Source: Pseudomonadota bacterium | GTDB taxonomy: Bacteria; Pseudomonadota; Gammaproteobacteria; Burkholderiales; Thiobacillaceae | Direction of reading: 5' to 3' | Assembly: GCA_021802555.1 (NCBI GenBank) | Contig: JAJZRU010000026.1 | Span: 1 to 45,726 of the forward strand | Length of the DNA stretch: 45,726 nucleotides | In this document: one piece after another, positions 1 to 9,288 of the stretch | How the letters are laid out: every line of letters begins with the position of its first letter | Numbering within the stretch: the first letter of the stretch is position 1 | Notes under the pieces: generated by a model | The model's database searches: none | What the model saw: only the letters and a program-made list of their open reading frames with translations | What the model was told of the DNA's origin: nothing | Translations under genes and position numbers: made by a program

Positions 1-1
1 C

Positions 2-190
2 CAGACCACCCGTCTGCCAGTACGATTACACGCCGGTATTGCTCGAACCATTGCCGTTATCAGCGAAAAAATGCAACAAGAACGCGAAAAACATCTAAAC
101 GAACAGTATTTGGTCAGGTCTTGCATTACAACAACCCTCCTGCTGCGTGCCCATAATTTCTTAACGCCCGCACGCCAAAGGCGGTGCTGA
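2..190 (+). CDS. possible 3' end of a truncated gene, unidentified
   Basis: A reading frame is open from the window edge to a TGA at 188-190 with no start inside the window, so at most the C-terminal 62 residues are visible. The first half looks protein-like, with an amphipathic charged stretch (ISEKMQQEREKHLNE), but I recognise no family. The frame runs through a short repeat at 112-132, so the last 25 or so residues may be read-through into repeat DNA. Base use is AT-richer than in the neighbouring housekeeping genes, which fits accessory DNA. It could be a chance open frame. Confidence 0.22.
   Translation, partial: QTTRLPVRLHAGIARTIAVISEKMQQEREKHLNEQYLVRSCITTTLLLRAHNFLTPARQRRC
112..132 (-). 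repeat. short interspersed motif, copy 1 (TGCAAGACC type)
   Basis: Read on the minus strand, this 21-mer contains TAATGCAAGACCTGACC. It matches the copy at 45483-45505 in 19 of 21 positions and shares the core TAATGCAAGACC with 959-974. It lies in the opposite orientation to both. The TAA stop of the small minus-strand ORF at 126-299 falls inside it. My recollection is that similar motifs recur beside mobile or accessory genes in beta- and gammaproteobacteria, but I cannot search for that here. Confidence 0.55.
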
Positions 191-299
191 TCCCGAGCCG
201 CGCCAAAAACCACGGCGCCTCCCAGGCCTGAGAGTCGGCCACCGACCGCGGATGGTCGGCGCCCATCCAGCCGGTGGCGAGCAGCGCCTTCGAGGGCAT
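126..299 (-). CDS. small ORF coupled to the methyltransferase, unknown
   Basis: This 57-codon ORF starts with an ATG that shares two bases with the methyltransferase stop codon (TAATG), an arrangement typical of translational coupling. The predicted peptide begins MPSKALLATGWMGADHP, contains a moderately hydrophobic middle (EAPWFLARLGISTAFG) and ends GHAAGGLL. I recognise no domain. Its stop codon is supplied by the repeat motif at 112-132, so the frame may be the decayed 5' part of a longer gene cut by that repeat. Coding status is uncertain. Confidence 0.3.
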   Translation of the reverse strand: MPSKALLATGWMGADHPRSVADSQAWEAPWFLARLGISTAFGVRALRNYGHAAGGLL

Positions 300-949
300 T
301 ATGCACCCGCCCGGCGCGCAGTCATCAAAAACACCGGATAGTCCCGCGTCCCGCCCGGCTGTTCCTTGGCGATGTTGAACACGGTCTGGAACCGCATGCC
401 GGTGAACCCCGCTTTGGCAGCACGCAAGCTCAGGTCCGCCCGGTCGAAGCCGTGGTGCACGTCGATTTCGGGGCCGTGGAAGGAGCCGTCTTCCTTGTCC
501 AGGTCGGCGATGCACAGGATGCCGCCGGGATTCAGCAGGTCGTGGAAAATGCGCAGGATGGCGTCGGTGTCCGGAACGTGGTGCAGCGTCATCGAGCTAT
601 AGATCAGGTCGAAGCGCTGCGCGGGCGCCGCGTCGGCCATCAAGTCAAGCTTCATCGGCATCATGTTGGCTGCGCCTTGCGCGGCGATTTTTTCCGCCGC
701 CACCGCAAGCATGCCGTCCGAGCTGTCGGCCAGCAGGATGGTGCCCAGCTCCTCCTTGAGCGGGAACGACAGCAGGCCCGTGCCGCAGCCGTAATCGAGG
801 ACGTTCATTTGCCGGTGCAGGGGCACGGCCTTGCGAATCGCTTCCGCGATCTTGAGGCCGCGTTCCACGAATACCGGGTTGTCGTCCCACTCCCGGGCCT
901 TGCTGTCGAAGTGGGCGGCGTCGAGTTTGGTAGGTTGAGTGCTGTTCAT
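299..949 (-). CDS. class I SAM-dependent methyltransferase
   Basis: A 216-residue cytosolic methyltransferase. SAM-binding motif I (VLDYGCGTGLLSF) lies near residue 50, an acidic motif II (ILLADSS) follows, and FDLIYSSMTLHHV plus LLNPGGILCIADLD are typical of the UbiE/type-11 fold. The substrate cannot be read from the sequence. I chose ATG 949 because the family normally starts just before a segment like AAHFDSKAREWDDNP; an upstream extension to 1066 would read through the repeat at 959-974. No clear ribosome binding site precedes it. The gene sits between inverted copies of the short repeat, so it looks like an accessory cassette. Confidence 0.85.
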   Translation of the reverse strand: MNSTQPTKLDAAHFDSKAREWDDNPVFVERGLKIAEAIRKAVPLHRQMNVLDYGCGTGLLSFPLKEELGTILLADSSDGMLAVAAEKIAAQGAANMMPMKLDLMADAAPAQRFDLIYSSMTLHHVPDTDAILRIFHDLLNPGGILCIADLDKEDGSFHGPEIDVHHGFDRADLSLRAAKAGFTGMRFQTVFNIAKEQPGGTRDYPVFLMTARRAGA

Positions 950-958
950 GGGAAATAC

Positions 959-974
959 GTTAATGCAAGACCCC
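959..974 (+). repeat. short interspersed motif, copy 2
   Basis: The sequence GTTAATGCAAGACCCC shares 12 contiguous bases with copy 1 and lies in inverted orientation to it. The two copies bracket the methyltransferase and its coupled small ORF. It begins 10 bp upstream of the methyltransferase start, where a promoter or ribosome binding site would be expected. Confidence 0.5.
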
Positions 975-1052
975 TTTCCTCGGGGGGAACAATGCCGGCA
1001 AGGAAAACCCATGCGGCGATTTTTGCGCGTTTCTTGTAATGAAAAAGCATAA

Positions 1053-1373
1053 TCATGCGGCTTCATCCAGCCCGGTGAAGTTGGAAATTTTCACAACGCC
1101 ATCGGGGAAGCGCGCCACGATCTCCAACTCTCCGCCCATGGCCTCGATATGGCTGCGCAGGGTGGAGATATACATGTCGGTGCGCTTCTCCATCTTGGCA
1201 ATCGAAGGCTGCTGCACGTGCAGCACTTCCGCCAGCATCTTCTGAGACAGGCCACGCGCCTGGCGCAGTTCATACAGAGGCATTTCCTCAAGCATGGTTT
1301 GAGCCTTGGCTTCCGCGCGCGCCCGAGATGCTGGCGACAGCTTCGCCCGAAGTTCAGAGAATTTCTTAGCCAT
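1053..1373 (-). CDS. higA: HigA-type antitoxin, XRE family
   Basis: A 106-residue DNA-binding antitoxin and transcriptional repressor of the toxin in front of it. A helix-turn-helix of the XRE type covers roughly residues 33-85 (LYELRQARGLSQKMLAEVL, then QQPSIAKMEKR). The C-terminal tail GELEIVARFPDG is common in HigA-like antitoxins paired with Gp49-type toxins. The start ATG 1373 is preceded by a good GGAAGG ribosome binding site and overlaps the end of the toxin gene by 8 nt, as expected for a toxin-first higBA operon. Expected function is neutralisation of HigB and autoregulation; this is inferred from family and order. Confidence 0.9.
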   Translation of the reverse strand: MAKKFSELRAKLSPASRARAEAKAQTMLEEMPLYELRQARGLSQKMLAEVLHVQQPSIAKMEKRTDMYISTLRSHIEAMGGELEIVARFPDGVVKISNFTGLDEAA

Positions 1374-1731
1374 CTTGCAATCCTTCCAATCGTAACTGCT
1401 CAAGGTGTTGGTCATACAGCCTGTCGGCGATAGGGATGTTCTCGTCGTACCACCGGTCGTTGCCTGTCTTATCGCCGCCAAGCAACAGGATGGCGGTTCG
1501 CCTGGGGTCGAACGCATAGAGCGTGCGCAGCGGACGCCCATCGTGTTGCGTCCTCAATTCGCGCATGTGGCCATGCCTCGAACCATTAACGCCGCTACTG
1601 TGCGGATATGGCAATAGCGGGCCACGCTCCTCCAAAAGCCGTACAGAAGCGGCGACCGACTCTTGCTCGGCCTCAGTGAGGTTTACCCACCACCTCTCAA
1701 ACTCTTCGGTATATTCAACCTCCCACGTCAT
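1366..1731 (-). CDS. higB: HigB-type toxin, RelE/ParE superfamily (Gp49-like)
   Basis: A 121-residue toxin of the phage-derived Gp49-like HigB group. The start MTWEVEYTEEFERWW matches the family's usual N-terminus. The core GSRHGHMRELRTQHDGRPLRT and LYAFDPRRTAILLLGGDKTG are the recognised family signatures, and such proteins are usually ribosome-dependent mRNA interferases. It is first in an operon with higA, overlapping by 8 nt. No Shine-Dalgarno sequence is visible, and the best promoter places transcription start at or near the ATG, so the message may be leaderless. Whether the toxin is active cannot be judged from sequence. Confidence 0.9.
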   Translation of the reverse strand: MTWEVEYTEEFERWWVNLTEAEQESVAASVRLLEERGPLLPYPHSSGVNGSRHGHMRELRTQHDGRPLRTLYAFDPRRTAILLLGGDKTGNDRWYDENIPIADRLYDQHLEQLRLEGLQDG

Positions 1732-1737
1732 GGGCGA

Positions 1738-1766
1738 AATATTCCACAGAAGATATATTCCGTCAA
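1738..1766 (-). promoter_or_regulatory. candidate higBA promoter
   Basis: On the minus strand a TTGACG -35 (1761-1766) and an AATATT -10 (1738-1743) are 17 bp apart. The -10 ends only 6 bp before the higB ATG, so the start site would fall on or next to the start codon. The local sequence is AT-rich against a GC-rich background, which supports a promoter. No operator was defined. Confidence 0.45.
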
Positions 1767-1846
1767 GGGAATACTGCGATATCCAGTTCCGGGCAGAACG
1801 AAACGTACCCGCTCCCCTCCCGCTCAATGATGACTGTGGGTTGTTT
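1763..1846 (-). pseudogene. hicB antitoxin N-terminal remnant
   Basis: About 23 codons encode PTVIIEREGSGYVSFCPEL followed by DIA, which matches the N-terminal strand-turn-strand of HicB-like antitoxins (TVIIEREGDGYVALCPELDIASQG in typical members). The match stops abruptly after DIA, followed by VFP and a stop codon. No start codon precedes it, because the LplT gene ends immediately upstream. No HicA partner or HicB C-terminus is present. It appears to be the stump of an older toxin-antitoxin locus replaced or cut by higBA, whose -35 overlaps its stop. Confidence 0.65.
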
Positions 1847-1857
1847 GTGCGCCCCGC

Positions 1858-3054
1858 TCACAGCCGCCGTCCCCCCACACTCAACGCCACCATCCCCAGC
1901 AGCACCAGCATGCCGAAGCCATAGGTCACGGCCACCGGCCCGAGGCCTAGTTTTTCCGCGCCGAAGTACAGCAGCGAGCCGAGCAGCATAACGAGGTTCT
2001 CGAAGAAGTTCTGCACCGCGAGCGAGCGCCCCACCCCCACGGTGGCTTGGCCGCGCTCCTGCAGCAGGGCGTTGAAAGGGATGACGAAGAAACCGCCGGC
2101 CGCCCCCAGGGCCACTAGCAGCAGCGCAGCGGGCACGAGATGCGTCTGCGGCGCGAGCAGGAAGATGAGCGGCCCCATGGCCAGGCCACCCCACAGCGCC
2201 AGGCGCGCGCGCGACAGGTGCAGCCAGTGGCCGGCCGACAGCGCGCCGATGATGATGCCCACCGACATGAGGCCCATGAGGTTGGCGGGCAGGCTGTTGT
2301 CAGTGTTGTGCAACGCCACCGGCACCCAGGCGAACAGCACCACACGCAGCGTGGCGCCCGCGCCCCAGAACAAACTGGTGCCCATGAGGCTCAGGCGCGC
2401 GGCGGTCTCGCGCCACAGGCGGCGCAAGTCGCGCCAGTAGTCGCGCAGGATGGGCGGCCAGTCGGCCCAGGTCAGGGTGCGCACCGGCGGCAGCACGGGT
2501 ATGAGCAGGTTGGCCAGCGCCGCCGCGCCGTAGATGGCGCACACGCCGCCGAGCGCCAATGTCAGCGAGCGGTCGGTCAGCCAGCCGCCGGCGACCACGC
2601 CCAGCAGGATGGCGACGATGGTGGTGGCCTCCAGCCAGCCGTTGGCGCGCACCAGCCTGGCCTCGCCCACCATCTGGGTGAGGATGCCGTACTTGGCGGG
2701 CGAATAGGCCGCCGCGCCCACGCCCGCCAGCGCATAGGCCGCCAGCGGATGCAGGCCGGCGGCCATGGCCAGCGCCGCGGCGAGCTTGAGCAGGTTGGCG
2801 CGGAACATGGCGCGGCCCTTGGGCCAGTGGTCGGCCAGCGGGCCGACGAAAGGCGCCAGGAGCACGAAGGCGGCGACGAAGCTGGCCTGCACCAGGGGCA
2901 TCCACTGGGCGCCGCCCGGCTGGGTCTTGAGCAGGGCCATGGCGGCGACGAACAGCATGTTGTCCGCCATGGCGGAGAGGAATTGCGCTGCGAGCAATGA
3001 GGAGAAGGCCGCGGACTTGAGGGGGTAGTAGCTCCCCGCCGCGGCCTGGTTCAA
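1858..3054 (-). CDS. lplT: MFS transporter, LplT-like lysophospholipid flippase
   Basis: An inner-membrane major facilitator protein with about 12 hydrophobic helices. The N-terminal signature LLAAQFLSAMADNMLFVAAM and the segment AAYSPAKYGILTQMV are typical of LplT, which moves lysophospholipids inward for re-acylation. The start is inferred as TTG at 3052-3054, which overlaps the stop of the ABC gene upstream (TTGA). This gives 398 residues, close to the 397 of E. coli LplT; the next in-frame ATG lies inside the first membrane segment. No acyltransferase (aas) gene is adjacent, so the exact substrate is inferred. It appears translationally coupled to the exporter gene. Confidence 0.8.
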   Translation of the reverse strand: MNQAAAGSYYPLKSAAFSSLLAAQFLSAMADNMLFVAAMALLKTQPGGAQWMPLVQASFVAAFVLLAPFVGPLADHWPKGRAMFRANLLKLAAALAMAAGLHPLAAYALAGVGAAAYSPAKYGILTQMVGEARLVRANGWLEATTIVAILLGVVAGGWLTDRSLTLALGGVCAIYGAAALANLLIPVLPPVRTLTWADWPPILRDYWRDLRRLWRETAARLSLMGTSLFWGAGATLRVVLFAWVPVALHNTDNSLPANLMGLMSVGIIIGALSAGHWLHLSRARLALWGGLAMGPLIFLLAPQTHLVPAALLLVALGAAGGFFVIPFNALLQERGQATVGVGRSLAVQNFFENLVMLLGSLLYFGAEKLGLGPVAVTYGFGMLVLLGMVALSVGGRRL

Positions 3055-4877
3055 AACCTGACCCCCGCCACCCTGGCCGGCACGCCGATCTCCTCCTCGG
3101 CCTGCTGCATGGCCCACATCTGCGCGTAGTGGCCGCCACGCGCCAGCAGCTCGCCGTGGCGGCCGCGTTCAACGATGCGGCCGTGTTCCAGCACGAGGAT
3201 TTCATCGGCCTCCACCACGGTGGACAGGCGGTGGGCGATGATGAGGCTGGTGCGGTTTTTGGCGATTTCCGCCAGCTCGGCCTGGATGGCTTTTTCCGTC
3301 TTGGTGTCCAGGGCGGACGTGGCCTCGTCCAGCACCAGGATGGCGGGGTTCTTGAGCAGGGTGCGAGCGATGGCCACGCGCTGCTTCTCGCCGCCGGAGA
3401 GCTTGAGGCCGCGCTCGCCCACCACCGTGTCCCAGCCCTTGGGCAGGCCTTCGATGAACTTGAGGATGTGTGCGGCGCGCGCCGCCTCGACGATCTCGGC
3501 GCGCGTGGCGTCGGGGCGGCCGTAGGCGATGTTGTAATAGATGCTGTCGTTGAACAGCACGGTGTCCTGCGGCACCACGCCGATATGGGCGCGCAGGCTG
3601 TCCTGGGCGACATGGCGCAGGTTCTGGCCATCGACCGTGATGGCGCCCGCGGTGACGTCGTAGAAGCGGAACACCAGGCGCGCCAGCGTGGACTTGCCCG
3701 AGCCGCTGGCGCCCACCACGGCGACGTTGCGCCCGCCGGGGATGTCGAAGCTCACGTCGCTAAGAATGGGACGGCTAGGATCGTAGGCGAAGCTCACGTG
3801 CTCGAAGCGCACGGCGCCCTGGGCCAGTTCGAGCGGCGGCGCGCCGGGCGTGTCCTGCACCTCCTGATGCGCGCCCAGCAGCTTGAACATGCGCTCGATG
3901 TCGGTCAAGGATTGCTTTATCTCGCGATACATGACACCGAGGAAGTTGAGCGGCTGGAACATCTGGATGAGGTAGGCGTTGACCATCACCAGGTCGCCGA
4001 TGGTGAGGGTGTGGTTGACCACGCCCTGCGCTGCGCGCGCCACCATGAGCACCACGCCCAGGGCGATGATGCCCGCTTGGGTGGCGTTGAGCAGGCCCAG
4101 CGTGGTCTGGCTCTTGACCGCCGCCGCCTCCCACTTTTCCAGGCTGGCGTCGTAGCGCCTGGACTCAAAGCGCTCATTGCCGAAGTACTTCACCGTTTCG
4201 TAGTTGAGCAGGCTGTCGATGGCCTTGGTGTAGGCCTCGGAATCCAGTTCGTTCATGCGGCGGCGGAACTGGTTGCGCCATTCGGTGATGCTCACCGTGA
4301 CCCAGATGTAGGCGATGAGCGTGCCCAGCGTGATGAGGGCGAACACCCAGTCGAGCTTGACGAACAGCACCACGGCCACCATGGTGATCTCCACCAGCGT
4401 GGGCGCGATGCGGAACAGCAGGAAGCCCGCCAGGCTGGAGATGGCCTTGGCGCCGCGCTCGATGTCGCGCGAGATGCCGCCGGTCTGGCGCTCCAGGTGG
4501 AAGCGCAGGGAGAGCGAATGCAGGTGCTCGAACACCGCCAGCCCGACGCGGCGGATGGCGCGCTGGGTGACGCGGCCGAACACCACGTCGCGCAGGTCGG
4601 AGAACACCGTGCTGGAAAAGCGCAGCAAGCCGTAGCCGATGATCAACCCGAGCGGCAGCACCAGCACGGCATGCGGCTTGTTGAGCGCATCGACCACGTC
4701 CTTCAGCAGCAGCGGCACCGCCACGGCGGCGAGCTTGGCGCCCACCAGCAGCACGAAAGCGAGCAGCACGCGGCCCTTGAATTCCCGCAGATAGGGGAAC
4801 AGCAGGGCTACCGACTTGAGGCTGGCATCCCCTTGCAGGGGCAGGCCACGGGAGGAGCTTCCGACTCCGTGGGACAT
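3051..4877 (-). CDS. ABC exporter, Atm1/HMT family (fused permease-ATPase)
   Basis: A 608-residue half-transporter with an N-terminal six-helix exporter domain (about residues 25-320) and a C-terminal ATPase. Walker A is GASGSGKST (389-397), the Q-loop is near 437, the signature LSGGEKQR is 493-500, Walker B ILVLDEATSALD is 513-524 and the switch histidine is H549. The permease motif LLNYETVKYFGNE is characteristic of the Atm1/HMT branch, which exports glutathione- or thiol-linked metal or sulfur species. It works as a homodimer in the inner membrane. It begins 52 bp from the divergent yffB gene and is followed by the overlapping lplT. Confidence 0.93.
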   Translation of the reverse strand: MSHGVGSSSRGLPLQGDASLKSVALLFPYLREFKGRVLLAFVLLVGAKLAAVAVPLLLKDVVDALNKPHAVLVLPLGLIIGYGLLRFSSTVFSDLRDVVFGRVTQRAIRRVGLAVFEHLHSLSLRFHLERQTGGISRDIERGAKAISSLAGFLLFRIAPTLVEITMVAVVLFVKLDWVFALITLGTLIAYIWVTVSITEWRNQFRRRMNELDSEAYTKAIDSLLNYETVKYFGNERFESRRYDASLEKWEAAAVKSQTTLGLLNATQAGIIALGVVLMVARAAQGVVNHTLTIGDLVMVNAYLIQMFQPLNFLGVMYREIKQSLTDIERMFKLLGAHQEVQDTPGAPPLELAQGAVRFEHVSFAYDPSRPILSDVSFDIPGGRNVAVVGASGSGKSTLARLVFRFYDVTAGAITVDGQNLRHVAQDSLRAHIGVVPQDTVLFNDSIYYNIAYGRPDATRAEIVEAARAAHILKFIEGLPKGWDTVVGERGLKLSGGEKQRVAIARTLLKNPAILVLDEATSALDTKTEKAIQAELAEIAKNRTSLIIAHRLSTVVEADEILVLEHGRIVERGRHGELLARGGHYAQMWAMQQAEEEIGVPARVAGVRF

Positions 4878-4929
4878 GGCTGGCTCGGTTAGAATGGGGC
4901 GGTCACGTCTTCCATTTTAACCGTCTCCC

Positions 4930-7321
<2,392 letters not shown>

Positions 7322-7324
7322 GCC

Positions 7325-8512
7325 ATGAACATCGCCGGCTTCTCCCTCTCACGTCTGCCGCGCATCGAGTTCGGCGCCGGCGCCGTGCACAAGCTGCCCG
7401 ATCTGCTGGCGTCTTACGGCAAGCGCTTCCTGCTGGTGCTGGGGCGGGCCTCCTTCGAGCAGTCGGAGGCTTGGGAACGCCTGGCCCCGCAGCTCAAGGC
7501 CGCGGGCCTGAGCTGGGACATCCTGCGCGTGCCCGGCGAGCCCTCGCCCGAGCTGGTGGACGACGCCGTGCGCGCGCATCGCCAGAGCGGCTTCCAGGCC
7601 GTGGTGGGCATCGGAGGCGGCAGCGTGCTCGACGCAGCCAAGGCCGTGGCGGGCCTGCTGATCCCCGGCAACTCGGTCATGGATCACCTGGAGGGGGTCG
7701 GCCCCGAGCTGCCCTACCGCGGCCCGGCCCTGCCCTTCATCGCCGTGCCCACCACCGCGGGCACCGGCTCGGAGGCCACCAAGAATGCCGTGCTCTCGAC
7801 CCATGGCACTGAGGGCTACAAGAAATCCTTCCGCGACGATCAGTTGGTGGCGCAGGTGGCCCTGGTCGATCCCGATCTGCTGGCGAGCTGCCCCAAGACC
7901 ATCATCGCCGCCAATGGTATGGACGCCTTCACTCAGTTGCTTGAGTCCTATGTGTCGCTCAAAGCCGGGCCGCTTACCGATTCGCTCGCCTGGGGCGGCA
8001 TGAAGGCGGCGCGCGACGGCCTGCTGCCCTTCCATGCCGATGCCGGGGACAGCGCCGCCCGCGCGCGCATGGCTTATACCGCGCTCGTCTCCGGCATCAC
8101 CCTGGCGCAGACCGGGCTGGGTTCGGTGCACGGCCTGGCCGCGCCCCTGGGCGCCTTCTTCCCTGTCCCCCATGGGGTAGCCTGCGGCGCGCTGGTGGCG
8201 GAGGCCACGCGGCTCAACATCGAGGCGCTGGAAGCACGGGCGCCCGACAGTCCGGCGCTGAAGAAATACGCCCTCGCCGGCAAGCTGCTGGCGCGCGAGG
8301 ACCGGCCGGACGCCGCCGCCGCTCGCGCCCGCCTGGTGGACATCCTGCAGGATTGGACCCGCCGACTCGAATTGCCGCGCCTGGGACACTACGGCGTGAC
8401 TGCGGCCGATGTGCCGCGCATCGTCGCCCACAGCCGCGGCAGCAGCATGAAGACCAATCCCCTGACGCTCACCGACGCCGAACTGCGCGGCCTGCTGGCA
8501 AGCTGCATTTGA
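7325..8512 (+). CDS. iron-type (group III) alcohol dehydrogenase
   Basis: A 395-residue NAD(P)-dependent dehydrogenase of the Fe-ADH family. The nucleotide-binding GIGGGSVLDAAKA is at about 95-107 and the PTTAGTGSEATK motif at 142-153. Predicted metal ligands are D200 in NGMDAFTQLLESY, H269 in GSVHGLAAPLG and H283 in PVPHGVACG. The second ligand position, normally histidine, is Q204. The phrase TQLLESYVSLKAGPLTD resembles a known subgroup with glutamine there, so it is probably a subfamily feature. The substrate is unknown. It begins 3 nt after prmB and is likely in the same operon. Confidence 0.92.
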   Translation: MNIAGFSLSRLPRIEFGAGAVHKLPDLLASYGKRFLLVLGRASFEQSEAWERLAPQLKAAGLSWDILRVPGEPSPELVDDAVRAHRQSGFQAVVGIGGGSVLDAAKAVAGLLIPGNSVMDHLEGVGPELPYRGPALPFIAVPTTAGTGSEATKNAVLSTHGTEGYKKSFRDDQLVAQVALVDPDLLASCPKTIIAANGMDAFTQLLESYVSLKAGPLTDSLAWGGMKAARDGLLPFHADAGDSAARARMAYTALVSGITLAQTGLGSVHGLAAPLGAFFPVPHGVACGALVAEATRLNIEALEARAPDSPALKKYALAGKLLAREDRPDAAAARARLVDILQDWTRRLELPRLGHYGVTAADVPRIVAHSRGSSMKTNPLTLTDAELRGLLASCI

Positions 8513-8598
8513 GTTTTGCCGCTCTCTGGGCCTGGGCGCATCTTGCCGTTCTGGCGATTGCCATGGCAGCCTTTCGCCTCAAAAGCGGCGTGGGCTGA
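8509..8598 (+). CDS. possible 29-residue membrane peptide
   Basis: A TTG overlapping the dehydrogenase stop codon (TTTGA) opens a 29-codon frame that encodes one strongly hydrophobic helix (SFAALWAWAHLAVLAIAMAAF) followed by a short basic tail RLKSGVG. That is the architecture of a small single-pass membrane protein. No ribosome binding site is visible other than coupling to the upstream gene, and a frame this short can arise by chance. Confidence 0.25.
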   Translation: MSFAALWAWAHLAVLAIAMAAFRLKSGVG

Positions 8599-8616
8599 TT
8601 GATATTTTCCTGCCGC

Positions 8617-9288
8617 TCAGCCCTGCCCGCCGGCGCCTGCGGCGGCCGGCGCGCTTGCCGGCAGGGCGGGATCCTCCGAGCCCGCCGCGCCGATGCCGCC
8701 TTCCGGATCCTCGTCGGCCGCGCCCGGCGTCGCCGCAGTGTCGGGGGCGAGCATGTTGCCCAGGTCCTCCAGCGGCGGCAGCTCGGCCAGGTTGCGCAGG
8801 TTGAGGTCGGAGAGGAATTTTTTCGTCGTCGCCAGGAGCGCCGGGCGGCCGGGCACTTCCTTGTGGCCGATGGTTTCCACCCAGCCCCGGTCTTCCAGGG
8901 TCTTGATGATCTGCGCGTTCACGGACACGCCGCGGATGTCTTCGATGTCGCCGCGCGTGACCGGCTGGCGGTAGGCGACGATGGCGAGCGTCTCCAGCAC
9001 CGCGCGGGAATAGCGCGGCGGCCGTTCGTTCTTGAGGCGGGCGAGATAGGGCTGCATCTGCGCGCGCGTCTGGAAGCGCCAGCCGTCCGCCACCTGCACC
9101 AATTCGACGCCCCGCCCTTCCCAATCTCCGCGCAATTCCTCCAGGGCGCGGCGCAGCATGTCGGCGGAAAGCTCCTGCTCGAACATGCGCGCCAGGTCTT
9201 TCAGGGTCTGCGGGCCGTCCGCGGCCAGCAGGCCCGCTTCCAGCACGGTCTTCAGCTCACTCAGGTTGTCGATGTTCGTCGGATTCAT
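8617..9288 (-). CDS. scpB: chromosome segregation protein ScpB
   Basis: A 223-residue kleisin-interacting subunit of the SMC-ScpAB condensin. Two winged-helix domains cover roughly residues 8-90 and 95-165, including the conserved segment YSRAVLETLAIVAYRQPVTR followed by GDIEDIRGV. The last 50 residues are low-complexity, rich in Ala, Gly and Pro. The start ATG at 9286-9288 lies inside the 3' end of scpA (32-nt overlap), so translation is probably coupled. In many betaproteobacteria rluB follows scpB, but here rluB is about 19 kb away. Confidence 0.95.
   Translation of the reverse strand: MNPTNIDNLSELKTVLEAGLLAADGPQTLKDLARMFEQELSADMLRRALEELRGDWEGRGVELVQVADGWRFQTRAQMQPYLARLKNERPPRYSRAVLETLAIVAYRQPVTRGDIEDIRGVSVNAQIIKTLEDRGWVETIGHKEVPGRPALLATTKKFLSDLNLRNLAELPPLEDLGNMLAPDTAATPGAADEDPEGGIGAAGSEDPALPASAPAAAGAGGQG

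Noticed and set aside
1763-1846. Functional HicB antitoxin
   Set aside because: Only about 23 codons remain, with no start codon and no HicA.
3129-4892. Open frame of 587 codons on the plus strand
   Set aside because: It mirrors the ABC exporter; the exporter has all ATPase motifs and this frame has none.
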